A stretch of 51,316 nucleotides of DNA from JAFGJQ01 sp964586145 (GTDB lineage: Bacteria; Planctomycetota; Phycisphaerae; UBA1845). The notes beneath the pieces are model-generated. The model made no database searches and was not told the DNA's origin. It worked only from the letters and a program-made list of their open reading frames with translations. Position 1 is the stretch's first letter, and each line of letters starts with the position of its first letter. Below, in pieces: positions 14,677 to 23,533 of this stretch. The stretch covers positions 1 to 51,316 of the forward strand of contig CAZPHH010000029.1 in the NCBI GenBank assembly GCA_964586145.1, in the 5' to 3' direction. The translations under genes were made by a program, and so were the position numbers.

Positions 14677-15708
14677 TCAGGGCATGCCCGCTTCCGCAAC
14701 CGGTTCCTCGGGCGGGGCGTTCACGATTCGGATGCTTCGGATGACGATCGGGCGTTTGGGCTGGTGGTCCTCCAGGGTGGGCAGGGCCATCAGCTTGTCC
14801 AGGGTCTCGTACGACGCGTCGCCCTCCAACTGGCCGAAGATCGTGTACCGGCCGTCCCAGTCCTTCATCCGCGTGTTGCAGATGAAGAACTGGCAGCTTG
14901 CCGAATCCGGGTCGTCCCTGAGCGTCGCCATGCTCAGGGTCCCGCGCGTCTGCGGACGGTCACTCAACTCCGCCATCAGCTTCTTTCCGTCCGGGCGGAT
15001 GCCCGTGCCGTCGCCGGTCGGGTCGCCCCCCTGGATGAAGATGCCCGGATGCAGCCGGTGGAAGGTCAGGCCGTTGTAGAAGCCGCTGCGGGCCAATTCA
15101 ACGAAATTGGCGACGGTCTCGGGGGCCTCGTCGTAGAAGAACCGAACCGTCATGCCGCCCTGATCGGTCTGGATGATGGCTTGCTTGCGCGGAGCCACCT
15201 CGAGCACAACCGCGTTGGACGTCAGCGATCCGTCGTACGGCCTCCACTGAAGCCGGTATCGGCCGGCGGTGCTCAGTTGGGGGTAGAAGCGTGTGACTTC
15301 GACCCGCACGCCAACACTGCTGCGAGGGGCGAGCAGCACCTGCGGGGCAGACGCCTCGGGCTCGTAGTCCATGGGGACGTCCCACACCCGCTTGGCGTCG
15401 AGAGATTCGACCGTCAGCCCACCGAAGGCGTGGCCGCTGAATACGTGGGTCAAGGGCAGGCCGGCCAGCAGCCCAGGCCGATCCGGCCGGACCCCGGGCG
15501 CCGTCAGCGTCACGGGTCGGTCCGAGTCGTTCACGATGGAGAAATCCATCCAGATCGGCTTGCCGACCGCCACGATGCGTTCCGGTGCCTGGATGATCGC
15601 TCGGAGCGTGGAGAATTCCCCTTCCAGTCGCACCCCGTCTTGTCCCAGGGCCGAGGGACCCAGGGTCAGCACGCCGCAGATCAGTGCCAGCCGGACTTGA
15701 TGGTGCAT
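14677..15708 (-). CDS. Exported cyclophilin-type peptidyl-prolyl isomerase with N-terminal domain
   Basis: The 343-residue protein begins with a signal peptide (QVRLALICGVLTLGPSALG, cleavage near residue 22). A beta-rich domain of about 150 residues follows; it resembles the region that sets ligand or protein contacts in secreted planctomycete proteins but has no named family here. The C-terminal cyclophilin domain shows TVANFVELARSGFYNGLTFH, FIQGGDPTGDGTG, SMA(T) and SQFFI-like CQFFICNT, so the active-site Arg/Phe/Gln set is largely present. It probably helps fold periplasmic proteins. ATG 15708 is the only start that gives a signal peptide. Confidence 0.87.
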   Translation of the reverse strand: MHHQVRLALICGVLTLGPSALGQDGVRLEGEFSTLRAIIQAPERIVAVGKPIWMDFSIVNDSDRPVTLTAPGVRPDRPGLLAGLPLTHVFSGHAFGGLTVESLDAKRVWDVPMDYEPEASAPQVLLAPRSSVGVRVEVTRFYPQLSTAGRYRLQWRPYDGSLTSNAVVLEVAPRKQAIIQTDQGGMTVRFFYDEAPETVANFVELARSGFYNGLTFHRLHPGIFIQGGDPTGDGTGIRPDGKKLMAELSDRPQTRGTLSMATLRDDPDSASCQFFICNTRMKDWDGRYTIFGQLEGDASYETLDKLMALPTLEDHQPKRPIVIRSIRIVNAPPEEPVAEAGMP

Positions 15709-15995
15709 ATGGCTCTTCGCTACCCCCGCCGGTCCCCGGTCAACCGCCCATGCGCCGCAAGGCATCCCGAACCCGGGACGCGAAAGGCTGCTCCGAGGCC
15801 ATTTTCTTTTACCCAAAGCCTTTTGTCCACCCCCTTTATCCGTCTTCCGCCTGGCCGGGCGTACGGCGCAGAAGCACCCCGGCCATCCCAGACCTGATAC
15901 ACGCAAGGGGGGTGTCCGGATGCAGCCCACTGAGGGCCGTCGCGGCCATCGGGGGGCGGACGTGACGGGACGCGGTGGCGCGCCGCCTGCGGGTC

Positions 15996-16037
15996 AAAAA
16001 ATGCACGGCGGGCCGAAGGGGTTGCCCTCGGCCCGCC
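15996..16037 (-). terminator. Rho-independent terminator of the flagellin gene
   Basis: On the minus strand GGCGGGCCGA (16037-16028) pairs with TCGGCCCGCC (16016-16007), and a T6 run ends the hairpin after GTGCA. It lies 63 bases after the flagellin stop, as expected for a highly transcribed single gene. Confidence 0.85.
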
Positions 16038-16099
16038 GCGGGTTCGAGTGTGCTGTTCGAGGAACTGTCACTCGGCTTTCCCGAACTCCGGAAAGCACG

Positions 16100-17542
16100 T
16101 CATCCGAGCAGCGACAGAATCTGAGACGCCTGCTGGTTCGCCAGACCCAACAGCGAGATACCCGCGTTGAGCAGCACGCTCTGGCGGTTGAGCTCGGCCG
16201 TCGCCACGGCGAAGTCGGTGTCGCCGATGACGCTCTTGGCCTCGCTCAGACTGGTCTTCGCCGTGTTCAACGTGTTGATCGACGTCTGGACGTTGAACTT
16301 CTGGAACGCGCCGATCCGCCCCTGCGCGGTGGCCGCGTCGTTCATCGCCTTCTTGACGATCTTCAGGGCGCCGGCGGTGTCGTTCTCCAGGGAGAACGTG
16401 CCGCCGCTCTTGAGCTGATCGAGCGTACCGCCCGTCTCGCCGCCGCCCAGCATGTGCGTGGCCAGCGAGTCGATGCCCAGTGTCGCCCGCGTGCTCGCGT
16501 CCGTCCCGAGCTGGAACGTGGCGCCGCCCTTGTTGTGGCTGATGGTGAAGCTTACCGTTCCGGTGCCGTTCGCCAGGTTCAGGTTGTCCTCGTCCATGCT
16601 GAACCCGAAGCTGATGCCCGCGGAGTTGTAGTACACGTCCAGGCCGTCCGTCGTGACGGACTGACCGTTGATCAGCACCGTGCCGTCCTGTCCGTACGAG
16701 CGTGCGTGATGCGTGATCGTGTTGCCGCCGGCCGTCGCGCCGCCTTCCAGCACGTTGACGCCCACGAACTCCTTCGAGCCGTAGCCCGTCGAGGCCAGCG
16801 AAAGCTGCTCGGAGGCCACGGAGGCCGAGACGCCCGTATGGATCTTCACCGCGTTGACCGCGGCCTGGACCTCGCTCGCCGTCGACCCCGAAGCGATCTC
16901 GATCACCTTGGTGCCCAGCGAACCGGTGATCTCGATCTTCATGTTCCCGTTCAATGTGTCGCTGCCCGTGAAGTTGCCCCAGGAGCCTGTCGAGGCCACC
17001 TCGGCGGCCACCTTCACGGCCACGTTGATCTGGGTGTCGCTCGTCTGCGTACCACGGGAATAGATGCGCAAACTGTCGATCTTCGTACGGTCCACGGTGT
17101 CGGTCAGGGCGATGGCCTGCGATCCGTCGAGCAGTCGCTTGCCGTTGAAGTTCGTCGTGTTCACGATCCGGTCGATGGATGCCAGGGCCTGGTCGATCTG
17201 GGCCTGGTTCGCGGCCTTCTCGCCCGCGGACAGTCCGGCGTCGCTCGCCGACGCCATCACCAGGGTCTCAATCTCGCCCAGCAGCGAGGAAATCTCGTTG
17301 ATCGAGTTGTCCGCCACGGCCAGCATTGCGTTCGAGCGCGCGTTGTTGTCAATCGCAGCCGTGACCGCCGTCAGCTCCGCCTCGAGCGACTTCATGGCGA
17401 TCAACCCGGCCGGATTGTCGGCGCCTCTGTTGATCTTGTAGCCGGTAGAAAGCTGGGTGAGGGTGTTGGATTGCTTCGCGGAGGTGGAGTTGACGATGTT
17501 GAGCAGGCTCATTGCGTTTGTGTTTGTGACTGTCAGACCCAT
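16100..17542 (-). CDS. Flagellin
   Basis: The 480-residue protein has conserved flagellin ends. N-terminal D0/D1: NTNAMSLLNIVNSTSAKQ, then LSTGYKINRGADNPAGLIA. C-terminal: IGAFQKFNVQTSINTLNTA and a hydrophobic end LLGLANQQASQILSLLG. The central Gly/Thr/Ser-rich part (about 170-390) is the variable surface domain. It forms the flagellar filament after export by the flagellar type III system. ATG 17542 is preceded by AAAGGAA. No other flagellar gene is in the window. The upstream region shows no convincing sigma-28 or sigma-54 promoter. Confidence 0.96.
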   Translation of the reverse strand: MGLTVTNTNAMSLLNIVNSTSAKQSNTLTQLSTGYKINRGADNPAGLIAMKSLEAELTAVTAAIDNNARSNAMLAVADNSINEISSLLGEIETLVMASASDAGLSAGEKAANQAQIDQALASIDRIVNTTNFNGKRLLDGSQAIALTDTVDRTKIDSLRIYSRGTQTSDTQINVAVKVAAEVASTGSWGNFTGSDTLNGNMKIEITGSLGTKVIEIASGSTASEVQAAVNAVKIHTGVSASVASEQLSLASTGYGSKEFVGVNVLEGGATAGGNTITHHARSYGQDGTVLINGQSVTTDGLDVYYNSAGISFGFSMDEDNLNLANGTGTVSFTISHNKGGATFQLGTDASTRATLGIDSLATHMLGGGETGGTLDQLKSGGTFSLENDTAGALKIVKKAMNDAATAQGRIGAFQKFNVQTSINTLNTAKTSLSEAKSVIGDTDFAVATAELNRQSVLLNAGISLLGLANQQASQILSLLG

Positions 17543-17903
17543 GGATGGTTCCTTTCTTGGCGGCGATTGGGTTAAGGGAAACAGTGGACAACCCAACGCT
17601 AAGATATAAAAACCACCCCGCAAACCGGGCCTGCCCGCAATCCGCAAATTGCCGTTGACGCCTCGCCGGACGCGACTCTCTCGGACCTTCATCTGCCCGC
17701 CAACGTCCGTTTTCCGCACCCGGCGCCGACTGATGGTGACAGTGTGGTGACACCGCCTCCACCGACGCCCTGGCCGGCCCGATTCCCGGACCGCGCTGCC
17801 GGGGAAAGACCGTCCGGAACGCGAGCGGCCGCCACCCGGGGCCGGATAACGCGGGGGGCCGTGGGTCCGAGAAGGACCGGTTGCGCGTACCGCCGCCTGG
17901 GGC
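17543..17903. other. 361-base interval upstream of flagellin
   Basis: It holds the flagellin leader and promoter region and the 3' flank of acpS. Both neighbours are on the minus strand. On the minus strand a TATATC-like -10 lies within TTTTTATATC around 17604-17613, but no good -35 precedes it. I saw no coding frame. Confidence 0.5.
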
Positions 17904-18287
17904 TCAGTCCCCGGTTCCGACGGCAGACGCAGCCGCAAAGGCGGGCGTATGGGTAATCGAAAGGAGAATCTGCGTGATGCCCCGGGACTCGGCAATGCGG
18001 GCGCATTCGCCGGACAGGCGGACGGCCGGAGCGCCGGCGGAGTCGTTGAACACCTCAATATCGGTCCAGGCGATGCGGCCCACCCAGCCCGTGCCCATCA
18101 TCTTCAGGACCGCTTCCTTGGCCGCGAACCGCCCCGCGATTCGCTGGGTCGGGTCCTGGAACCGGGCGATGTACGACTGTTCCCACGCCGTCAGGATCCG
18201 CTGGAGAAACCGATCGCCGTGCCGCGCCTGCATGGCGGCGATTCGCCCGCACTCCACCAGGTCGATGCCGTGGCCAAGAATCCGCAT
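17904..18287 (-). CDS. acpS: Holo-[acyl-carrier-protein] synthase (AcpS)
   Basis: This 127-residue 4'-phosphopantetheinyl transferase has the AcpS signature GHGIDLVECGRI (Asp9 and Glu12 for Mg binding), FAAKEAVLKMMGTG in the second motif, and the C-terminal SITHTPAFAAA strand. It activates apo-ACP for fatty-acid synthesis, which fits accB/accC elsewhere in the window. Family length is about 120-130. A promoter-like pair ends seven bases before ATG 18287, and no ribosome-binding site is visible, so a leaderless message is likely. Confidence 0.96.
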   Translation of the reverse strand: MRILGHGIDLVECGRIAAMQARHGDRFLQRILTAWEQSYIARFQDPTQRIAGRFAAKEAVLKMMGTGWVGRIAWTDIEVFNDSAGAPAVRLSGECARIAESRGITQILLSITHTPAFAAASAVGTGD

Positions 18288-18294
18288 GGGCAGA

Positions 18295-18323
18295 AATGTA
18301 GCCGCCCACGCGCCCGTCCGCAA
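18295..18323 (-). promoter_or_regulatory. Promoter of acpS, apparently leaderless
   Basis: On the minus strand TTGCGG (18323-18318), a 17-base spacer and TACATT (18300-18295) are followed by seven bases and ATG. The predicted transcript starts on or next to the start codon. Confidence 0.55.
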
Positions 18324-18372
18324 CGGATCGGACCGACGAGCCGCGGAACGACGAATGCCCCCGGTCCGCGCC

Positions 18373-18401
18373 TGGACGGCCCGGGCGGCGGCGCGTATAT
18401 C
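18373..18401 (+). promoter_or_regulatory. Promoter of uvrD/pcrA, apparently leaderless
   Basis: TGGACG (18373-18378), a 17-base spacer and TATATC (18396-18401) end six bases before ATG 18408. No Shine-Dalgarno sequence lies between. It is back-to-back with the acpS promoter. Confidence 0.55.
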
Positions 18402-18407
18402 ACTGCC

Positions 18408-20582
18408 ATGACCGTACGACCGCATGCATCGTCCATTCAGAAGCTTCTCGAGAACCTGACCGGGCCCCAGCAAGAGGCCGTCAGCCACACCGACGGTCCG
18501 CTCTGCGTGCTCGCGGCCGCCGGCAGCGGCAAAACCCGTGTGATCACCCGACGGGCGGCCCACCTCGCCGCCACCGTGACCCGGGCCCGCAACGTCCTGG
18601 CCATCACCTTCACCAACAAGGCCGCCAACGAGATGAAAGAACGGATCGCGGCCCTCGGCGTCGACGGAGGCATGACCGTCTGCACCTTCCACTCCCTCTG
18701 CGCCAGGCTGCTTCGCATCCACCACAAGCCGGCGGGCCTGGCCCCGAACTTCACGATCTTCGACACGGACGACCAGCGAAAACTCATGAAGGAGGCCGTC
18801 GCGCGGGCCGACCTGTCCACGACCAACTGGACCCCCGCCCGCGTCCAGGCCGTCATCAGCCACGCCAAGAACGAACTGCAGACGGCCGACGAATTTGCTG
18901 CCAACGCCACCGAGTGGTCTGGTCAGACGCTCGCCCGCATCTACCGGGCGTACGAGACCCTGCTGGGCGAACAGCAGGGACTCGATTTCGACGACCTCCT
19001 TGTGAAGATGGCCCTGCTGCTGCGAACGGACGAATCGCTCCGTGCGGAGCTGGAGGGCCGCTACACGCACCTGCTGGTCGACGAATACCAGGACACCAAC
19101 CGCGCCCAGTACGAAATCGCCCGGTGGCTGACCAGGCAGAACCAAAACCTGTGCGTGACGGGCGATCCCGACCAGTCCATCTACGGATGGCGCGGCGCGG
19201 ACATCCGAAACATCCTCAACTTCGAGCGAGACTACCCGGACGCCACCGTGGTCCGGCTGGAGCAGAACTACCGGTCTTCGAAACGCGTGCTCTCGGCGGC
19301 GGGCCGACTGATCACGTTCAACCGCCAACGGAAAGAGAAGGCCCTCTGGACGGAGAACCCTGAGGGCCGGGCCGTCCGCGTCGCCTGCCTGGAAGACGGC
19401 AAGGCCGAAGCCCGGTTTGTGGCCGACGAGATCCGCACCCACCGAACAAACGGCCGCCCGCTGCGCGACATTGCCGTATTCTATCGCATCAACGCCCTGA
19501 GCCGGTCGGTCGAGGAGGAACTGCTCCGCGCCGGCATCGCCTACCAGGTGGCCCGCGGTGTCGAGTTCTACAGCCGCCGCGAAATCAAGGATACGCTGGC
19601 GTACCTCCGCGTCATGGTCAACCCGGCCGACGAAACCTCCCTGCTCCGCATCATCAACACCCCGCCCCGGGGCATCGGGCCGACCACGATCAAACGGCTG
19701 CAGCAACATGCCGTGCATTCCAGGCGGCGGTTGTTTGACGTGGTCTGCAGCCCCGGACAGGTCCCCAACCTCGGCCGGATCGTTACCCGCCTGGACGCAT
19801 TTGCACAGACGCTGCGCAACCTGGCCTCCATGGCCGGCGACCGGCCCCGAGCCGCTGTGGAGGCCGCCCTCAGCCAGTCCGGCCTGCGAGCCGCACTGCG
19901 AGCCGAGGCGCCCGCCAATCCGGAACGGCTGGAAAACGCGGAAGAACTCCTCAACGCCGCCGCCGGCTTCGAGCAGGAGAACCCGGACGCCACGCTCCTC
20001 GACTTCCTCCAGCACGTCAGCCTCGTGTCCGACGTGGACGCCCTGAATACGGCGTCCGGCTCCGTCACGCTCATGACGCTTCACGCGGCCAAGGGACTGG
20101 AATTCCCCGTGGTCTACATCATCGGCCTGGAGGACGGACTGCTGCCCATGCTGCGCAACGATGACTCGGACGACGAGGAGGAGGAACGCCGCCTCTGCTT
20201 CGTCGGCATGACCCGGGCCATGGAGGAACTCACCCTCACCCACGCCACATATCGCACGCTGCACGGCCGGACGGAACGGCGAACGGAGTCCGTCTTTCTC
20301 AGCGAACTGCCCCAGGACGAGGTGGACTGGCTGGACGGCACGGACGAGCCGACGGACGCGAAGCCCGAAGCACCTGCACGACCCCGGCCGGCGCGAGACC
20401 TGGCTCGCTGGGACGTCGGCACGCTGGTCCGCCACCCCACGATGGGACTGGCCCGCGTGCAGTGGATTTCACCCGGCGGCCAGCAGACGCGCATCGGCCT
20501 CCGCTTCCCCACGGGCGAGCAGAAGACGTTCATCCTGGAATACGCGAAGCTCGAGCGCGTGGATTTCCACGAAGTGGACTGA
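18408..20582 (+). CDS. UvrD/PcrA-type superfamily 1 DNA helicase
   Basis: The 724-residue protein has the UvrD motifs in order: Q-motif LTGPQQEAVSH, Walker A AAAGSGKT (36-43), Ia ITFTNKAANEMKERI, Walker B LVDEYQDTN, III GDPDQSIYGWRGAD, IV VRLEQNYRSSKRVL, V TLHAAKGLEFPVVYI and VI RRLCFVGMTRAMEEL. The C-terminal end (WDVGTLVRHPTMGLARVQWI) is a Tudor-like domain as in PcrA, which contacts RNA polymerase. It unwinds DNA 3'-5' in nucleotide-excision and mismatch repair and clears stalled forks. ATG 18408 follows from the promoter position and family alignment. It could be named uvrD or pcrA. Confidence 0.95.
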   Translation: MTVRPHASSIQKLLENLTGPQQEAVSHTDGPLCVLAAAGSGKTRVITRRAAHLAATVTRARNVLAITFTNKAANEMKERIAALGVDGGMTVCTFHSLCARLLRIHHKPAGLAPNFTIFDTDDQRKLMKEAVARADLSTTNWTPARVQAVISHAKNELQTADEFAANATEWSGQTLARIYRAYETLLGEQQGLDFDDLLVKMALLLRTDESLRAELEGRYTHLLVDEYQDTNRAQYEIARWLTRQNQNLCVTGDPDQSIYGWRGADIRNILNFERDYPDATVVRLEQNYRSSKRVLSAAGRLITFNRQRKEKALWTENPEGRAVRVACLEDGKAEARFVADEIRTHRTNGRPLRDIAVFYRINALSRSVEEELLRAGIAYQVARGVEFYSRREIKDTLAYLRVMVNPADETSLLRIINTPPRGIGPTTIKRLQQHAVHSRRRLFDVVCSPGQVPNLGRIVTRLDAFAQTLRNLASMAGDRPRAAVEAALSQSGLRAALRAEAPANPERLENAEELLNAAAGFEQENPDATLLDFLQHVSLVSDVDALNTASGSVTLMTLHAAKGLEFPVVYIIGLEDGLLPMLRNDDSDDEEEERRLCFVGMTRAMEELTLTHATYRTLHGRTERRTESVFLSELPQDEVDWLDGTDEPTDAKPEAPARPRPARDLARWDVGTLVRHPTMGLARVQWISPGGQQTRIGLRFPTGEQKTFILEYAKLERVDFHEVD

Positions 20583-20645
20583 CGTGGTTGACGCACCCGC
20601 CCGACAGGACGACGATGGAACGCGGTCAACCCGGGAGAATGCCCG

Positions 20646-21716
20646 ATGCACTACGCAGTCATCATGGCCGGCGGGGCCGGAACGCGACTGTGGCCCGCAA
20701 GCCGGGCGTCGCGTCCCAAGCAAGTGCTGCGCCTGTTCGGCGGCAAGAGCCTGCTGCGAGAATCGTTTGAGCGGGTGGTGCGAGTGGTCCCCGCTGACCG
20801 GATCGCGGTCATCACCGGGGCCGAGCACCTTCCCCTCTTGGCCGAGGAGCTGCCCGAGGTCTTGCCGGACAACCTGTTCGGAGAACCCTGCGGGCGCGAC
20901 ACGGCCACTGCGGTCGGGCTGTCGGCGGCGATCCTGCGCGAGCGGGATGCGGAGGCCGTCCTGGGCGTCTTCACGGCGGATCACATCATCGGGCCGCCGG
21001 ATCGCTTCGAAGATACGATCCGCGCCGGATTGGCCGCCGTGGAGCGGCAGCCGGACGCCCTGGTCACCTTCGGCATCCGGCCCACCAGCCCCCACACCGG
21101 ATACGGCTACGTCCAGCGCGGCGACGAGATCAGCCCCGGTGTGTTCACCGCCGCACGTTTCATGGAGAAGCCCGATGCGGAGACGGCCGCTCGCTACGTT
21201 CTGGACGGCCGGTATTACTGGAACAGCGGCATGTTCGTCTGGCGGGCCGATACGGTTCTCGGGCAGTTGCGGCAACACCTGCCGGAATGCGAGGCCGGCG
21301 TGACCCGCATCGCCCGGGCCTGGTCGGGTTCGCAGCGGGACCAAGCGCTCAGAAGCGTCTATCCCACGCTCCCGAGAATCTCCATCGACTACGCCGTGCT
21401 GGAGCGGGCACCGCGCGTGCTGGTCGTCGAAATGGACTGCGCCTGGGTCGATGTGGGTTCCTGGGCCGCCCTGGAAGCGGTGATCGCACCGGATGCACAC
21501 GGCAACGTGCCGGCAGCCCCGCGGGTTTTGCATCTGGATTCGAAGGGCACGATCACCGCCGGTGAAGACGACCACCTGATCGCAACCCTGGGTGTCGAAG
21601 ACCTGATCATCGTGCATACCCGGGACGCCACGTTGGTGGCTCACCGCAGCCAGGCCCAGCGGCTCAAGGAGCTCGTGGCGGCGATCCAGGCCCGGTTCGG
21701 TGCCGCGTATTCCTGA
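20646..21716 (+). CDS. manC: Mannose-1-phosphate guanylyltransferase
   Basis: The 356-residue protein starts VIMAGGAGTRLWPASR, the nucleotide-binding signature of the GDP-mannose pyrophosphorylase family. PKQVLRLFG, FTADHIIGP, the FMEKPDAETA catalytic region and YYWNSGMFVW follow. The short length shows that it lacks the C-terminal phosphomannose isomerase domain of bifunctional enzymes. It makes GDP-mannose for cell-surface polysaccharide or glycoprotein synthesis. A GGGAG site precedes ATG 20646, 63 bases after the helicase. Confidence 0.94.
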   Translation: MHYAVIMAGGAGTRLWPASRASRPKQVLRLFGGKSLLRESFERVVRVVPADRIAVITGAEHLPLLAEELPEVLPDNLFGEPCGRDTATAVGLSAAILRERDAEAVLGVFTADHIIGPPDRFEDTIRAGLAAVERQPDALVTFGIRPTSPHTGYGYVQRGDEISPGVFTAARFMEKPDAETAARYVLDGRYYWNSGMFVWRADTVLGQLRQHLPECEAGVTRIARAWSGSQRDQALRSVYPTLPRISIDYAVLERAPRVLVVEMDCAWVDVGSWAALEAVIAPDAHGNVPAAPRVLHLDSKGTITAGEDDHLIATLGVEDLIIVHTRDATLVAHRSQAQRLKELVAAIQARFGAAYS

Positions 21717-21740
21717 CGCCGGCGGGGGCCGGAGTTTTCT

Positions 21741-21769
21741 TTGACGCGCCCGGCCCGAGCGGTGATGAT
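21741..21769 (+). promoter_or_regulatory. Candidate promoter of the pepP-accB-accC group
   Basis: TTGACG (21741-21746), 17 bases and GATGAT (21764-21769) precede the peptidase gene by about 80 bases. The -10 is imperfect; a shift to TGATAC two bases later is equally possible. Confidence 0.4.
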
Positions 21770-21847
21770 ACACGTTGCATCGGACGCGCGGACGGTGCCC
21801 GAGGCGGCCGTCGCGTGCGGGTCTCACGGCACAGTCAGGAGGCAGGA

Positions 21848-22960
21848 ATGGCCAGGAAATCGGCTCGCAAACCTTCGGCGGTCATCGCAGAGCGTATCAG
21901 GCAATGCCGGGCCCACATGGCACGGCACCGGATCGCAGCGTATCTGCTCAGCAACCGGGCGGATCATTTTTACCTGGCCGGCTTCTCCGGCGAGGATTCC
22001 GCACTGCTGGTCACTCGAAACCAGGTGTGGGTCATCAGCGACGGCCGCTTCGAGGAGTCCATCCGCAAGGAATGCCCGTGGGCCAAGGTGACCCTGCGCA
22101 AGGGCATGCTCCCGGCCGAGATCGGCTCGGTGTGCCGCAAACTGCGCCTGCGCAGCTTGGCCATCCAGAGCGACCATCTGACCCTCAACGACCACGCCGC
22201 CATTCGCAAAGCGGCCCGGCCCACCCGGCTGGTCAACGCGCCGCCGCTGGTGAACGGGATGCGGCTGCGAAAGGACAAGGTCGAGCTGAAGGTCATGGAC
22301 CGGGCGATCCGGGTGGCCGAAGAGGCCTTCCGGGCCATGCGGCGGTCCATCCGGATCGGCCAGACCGAAATCGAGCTGGCCGCCCGGCTGGAGTACGAGA
22401 TGGCCCGCCGGGGCTCCACCTCGCCGGCGTTTCCCTCCATCGTGGCGGAGGGCGCCAACGGAGCGCTGCCGCACGCGGTGCCGGGCAAGCGGAAGGTGCG
22501 CAAGGGCAGCGCCATCCTGTTCGACTGGGGCGCCACCGTGGGCTTCTACCGCAGCGACTTGACCCGCATGGTGTTCGTGGGTACCATCCCGCCGAAATTC
22601 AGGAAGATCTACGGGATCGTCCTGGAAGCACAGGAGAAAGCCATTCAGGCCGTCCGGCCGGGCGAACGCATGTGCGACGTGGATGCGGTGGCGCGGAACC
22701 ACATCGCCGGCGCCGGGTACGGCAAGCAGTTTGGGCACGGGTTGGGGCATGGTCTGGGCCTCGACGTTCACGAAGCCCCGTCCCTCAGTTGGCGGTCGGA
22801 TCAGAAGCTCGAGCCGGGCATGGTAGTCACCGTGGAACCGGGCATCTACCTCCCCGGAACGGGCGGTGTGCGAATCGAGGATGACGTGCTGGTCACGCCG
22901 ACCGGCTGCCGCGTTTTGAGCCGCTTTCCGAAGGATATCGATTCCGCCGTGGTGGGCTGA
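21848..22960 (+). CDS. M24-family aminopeptidase (Xaa-Pro peptidase type)
   Basis: The 370-residue protein has a creatinase-like N-domain (MARHRIAAYLLSNRADHFYLAG region) and the pita-bread metallopeptidase domain. Metal ligands are visible in LFDWGATVGFYRSDLTRM (Asp, Asp), FGHGLGHGLGLDVHE (His), VTVEPGIYLPG (Glu) and GVRIEDDVLVT (Glu). It should remove N-terminal residues before proline. AGGAGG five to ten bases before ATG 21848 decides the start. A peptidase of this type beside accB and accC is a common arrangement, often with efp between, which is missing here. Confidence 0.93.
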   Translation: MARKSARKPSAVIAERIRQCRAHMARHRIAAYLLSNRADHFYLAGFSGEDSALLVTRNQVWVISDGRFEESIRKECPWAKVTLRKGMLPAEIGSVCRKLRLRSLAIQSDHLTLNDHAAIRKAARPTRLVNAPPLVNGMRLRKDKVELKVMDRAIRVAEEAFRAMRRSIRIGQTEIELAARLEYEMARRGSTSPAFPSIVAEGANGALPHAVPGKRKVRKGSAILFDWGATVGFYRSDLTRMVFVGTIPPKFRKIYGIVLEAQEKAIQAVRPGERMCDVDAVARNHIAGAGYGKQFGHGLGHGLGLDVHEAPSLSWRSDQKLEPGMVVTVEPGIYLPGTGGVRIEDDVLVTPTGCRVLSRFPKDIDSAVVG

Positions 22961-22989
22961 ACGCCCGCCTCCGTTCTGGAGAACTGACT

Positions 22990-23445
22990 TTGTTTGACCT
23001 CGAGCAGATACGTGAATTGATCCGGCTGATGGCGGAAAACGACATCGCGGAAGTCTCAGTCCGCAGCGGCGACGATGCCGTCGAGCTCAAGCGAATCGGC
23101 TCGCACACCCTGGTGCAGACCGCCCTGACGCCGGTCGCGCCGGCCCCGGTCGCGACGCCGATTTCCGCTCCCGCGGAGGCCGCACCGGCCAAACCGGACG
23201 AGAGTCTGGCGCCCATCGTCTCTCCCATGGTGGGCACGTTCTACGGGGCCCCGGACCCGAACTCACCCCCGTACGTCACGGTCGGCTCCGAAGTGACGGA
23301 AGAGACCGTGGTCTGCATGGTCGAAGCCATGAAGGTGTTCAACGAAATCAAGGCGGAGGTCCGGGGCACCATCGAGAAGATCCTGGTTTCCAACGCAGAC
23401 GGCGTGGACTACGGCCAGCCGCTGTACATGGTCCGCAAGCGATAG
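22990..23445 (+). CDS. accB: Biotin carboxyl carrier protein of acetyl-CoA carboxylase (AccB)
   Basis: The 151-residue protein has an N-terminal helix region (FDLEQIRELIRLMAENDIAE), a Pro/Ala linker (about 47-70) and a C-terminal biotinyl domain with the signature EAMKVFNEI, Lys115 being the biotinylated residue. SPMVGTFYGAPDP matches the domain start. The start codon is TTG 22990, supported by GGAGA upstream and by alignment to the family N-terminus. It carries CO2 between AccC and the carboxyltransferase AccA/AccD, which are not in the window. Confidence 0.96.
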   Translation: MFDLEQIRELIRLMAENDIAEVSVRSGDDAVELKRIGSHTLVQTALTPVAPAPVATPISAPAEAAPAKPDESLAPIVSPMVGTFYGAPDPNSPPYVTVGSEVTEETVVCMVEAMKVFNEIKAEVRGTIEKILVSNADGVDYGQPLYMVRKR

Positions 23446-23533
23446 GAACGCGGGTTCGCGGCCTGCGCCACGGCGGGCGTGCGGGGTGTGCCCGCTTCCG
23501 CCCGTGAAGCAGGGCCAATCGGCAATCAAACGA

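Noticed and set aside
14194..15897. Long plus-strand open frame (567 codons) across the cyclophilin and SRP RNA
   Set aside because: It is antisense to a clear cyclophilin gene, has no family features, and is Arg/Pro/Gln-rich as expected from GC-rich antisense DNA.
17543..17680. Sigma-54 (GG-N10-GC) or sigma-28 promoter for flagellin
   Set aside because: I checked the minus strand for both spacings and found only partial matches with wrong spacing.
17904..20435. Long minus-strand open frame (843 codons) opposite uvrD
   Set aside because: Only its last 127 codons (AcpS) are real. The rest mirrors the helicase gene.
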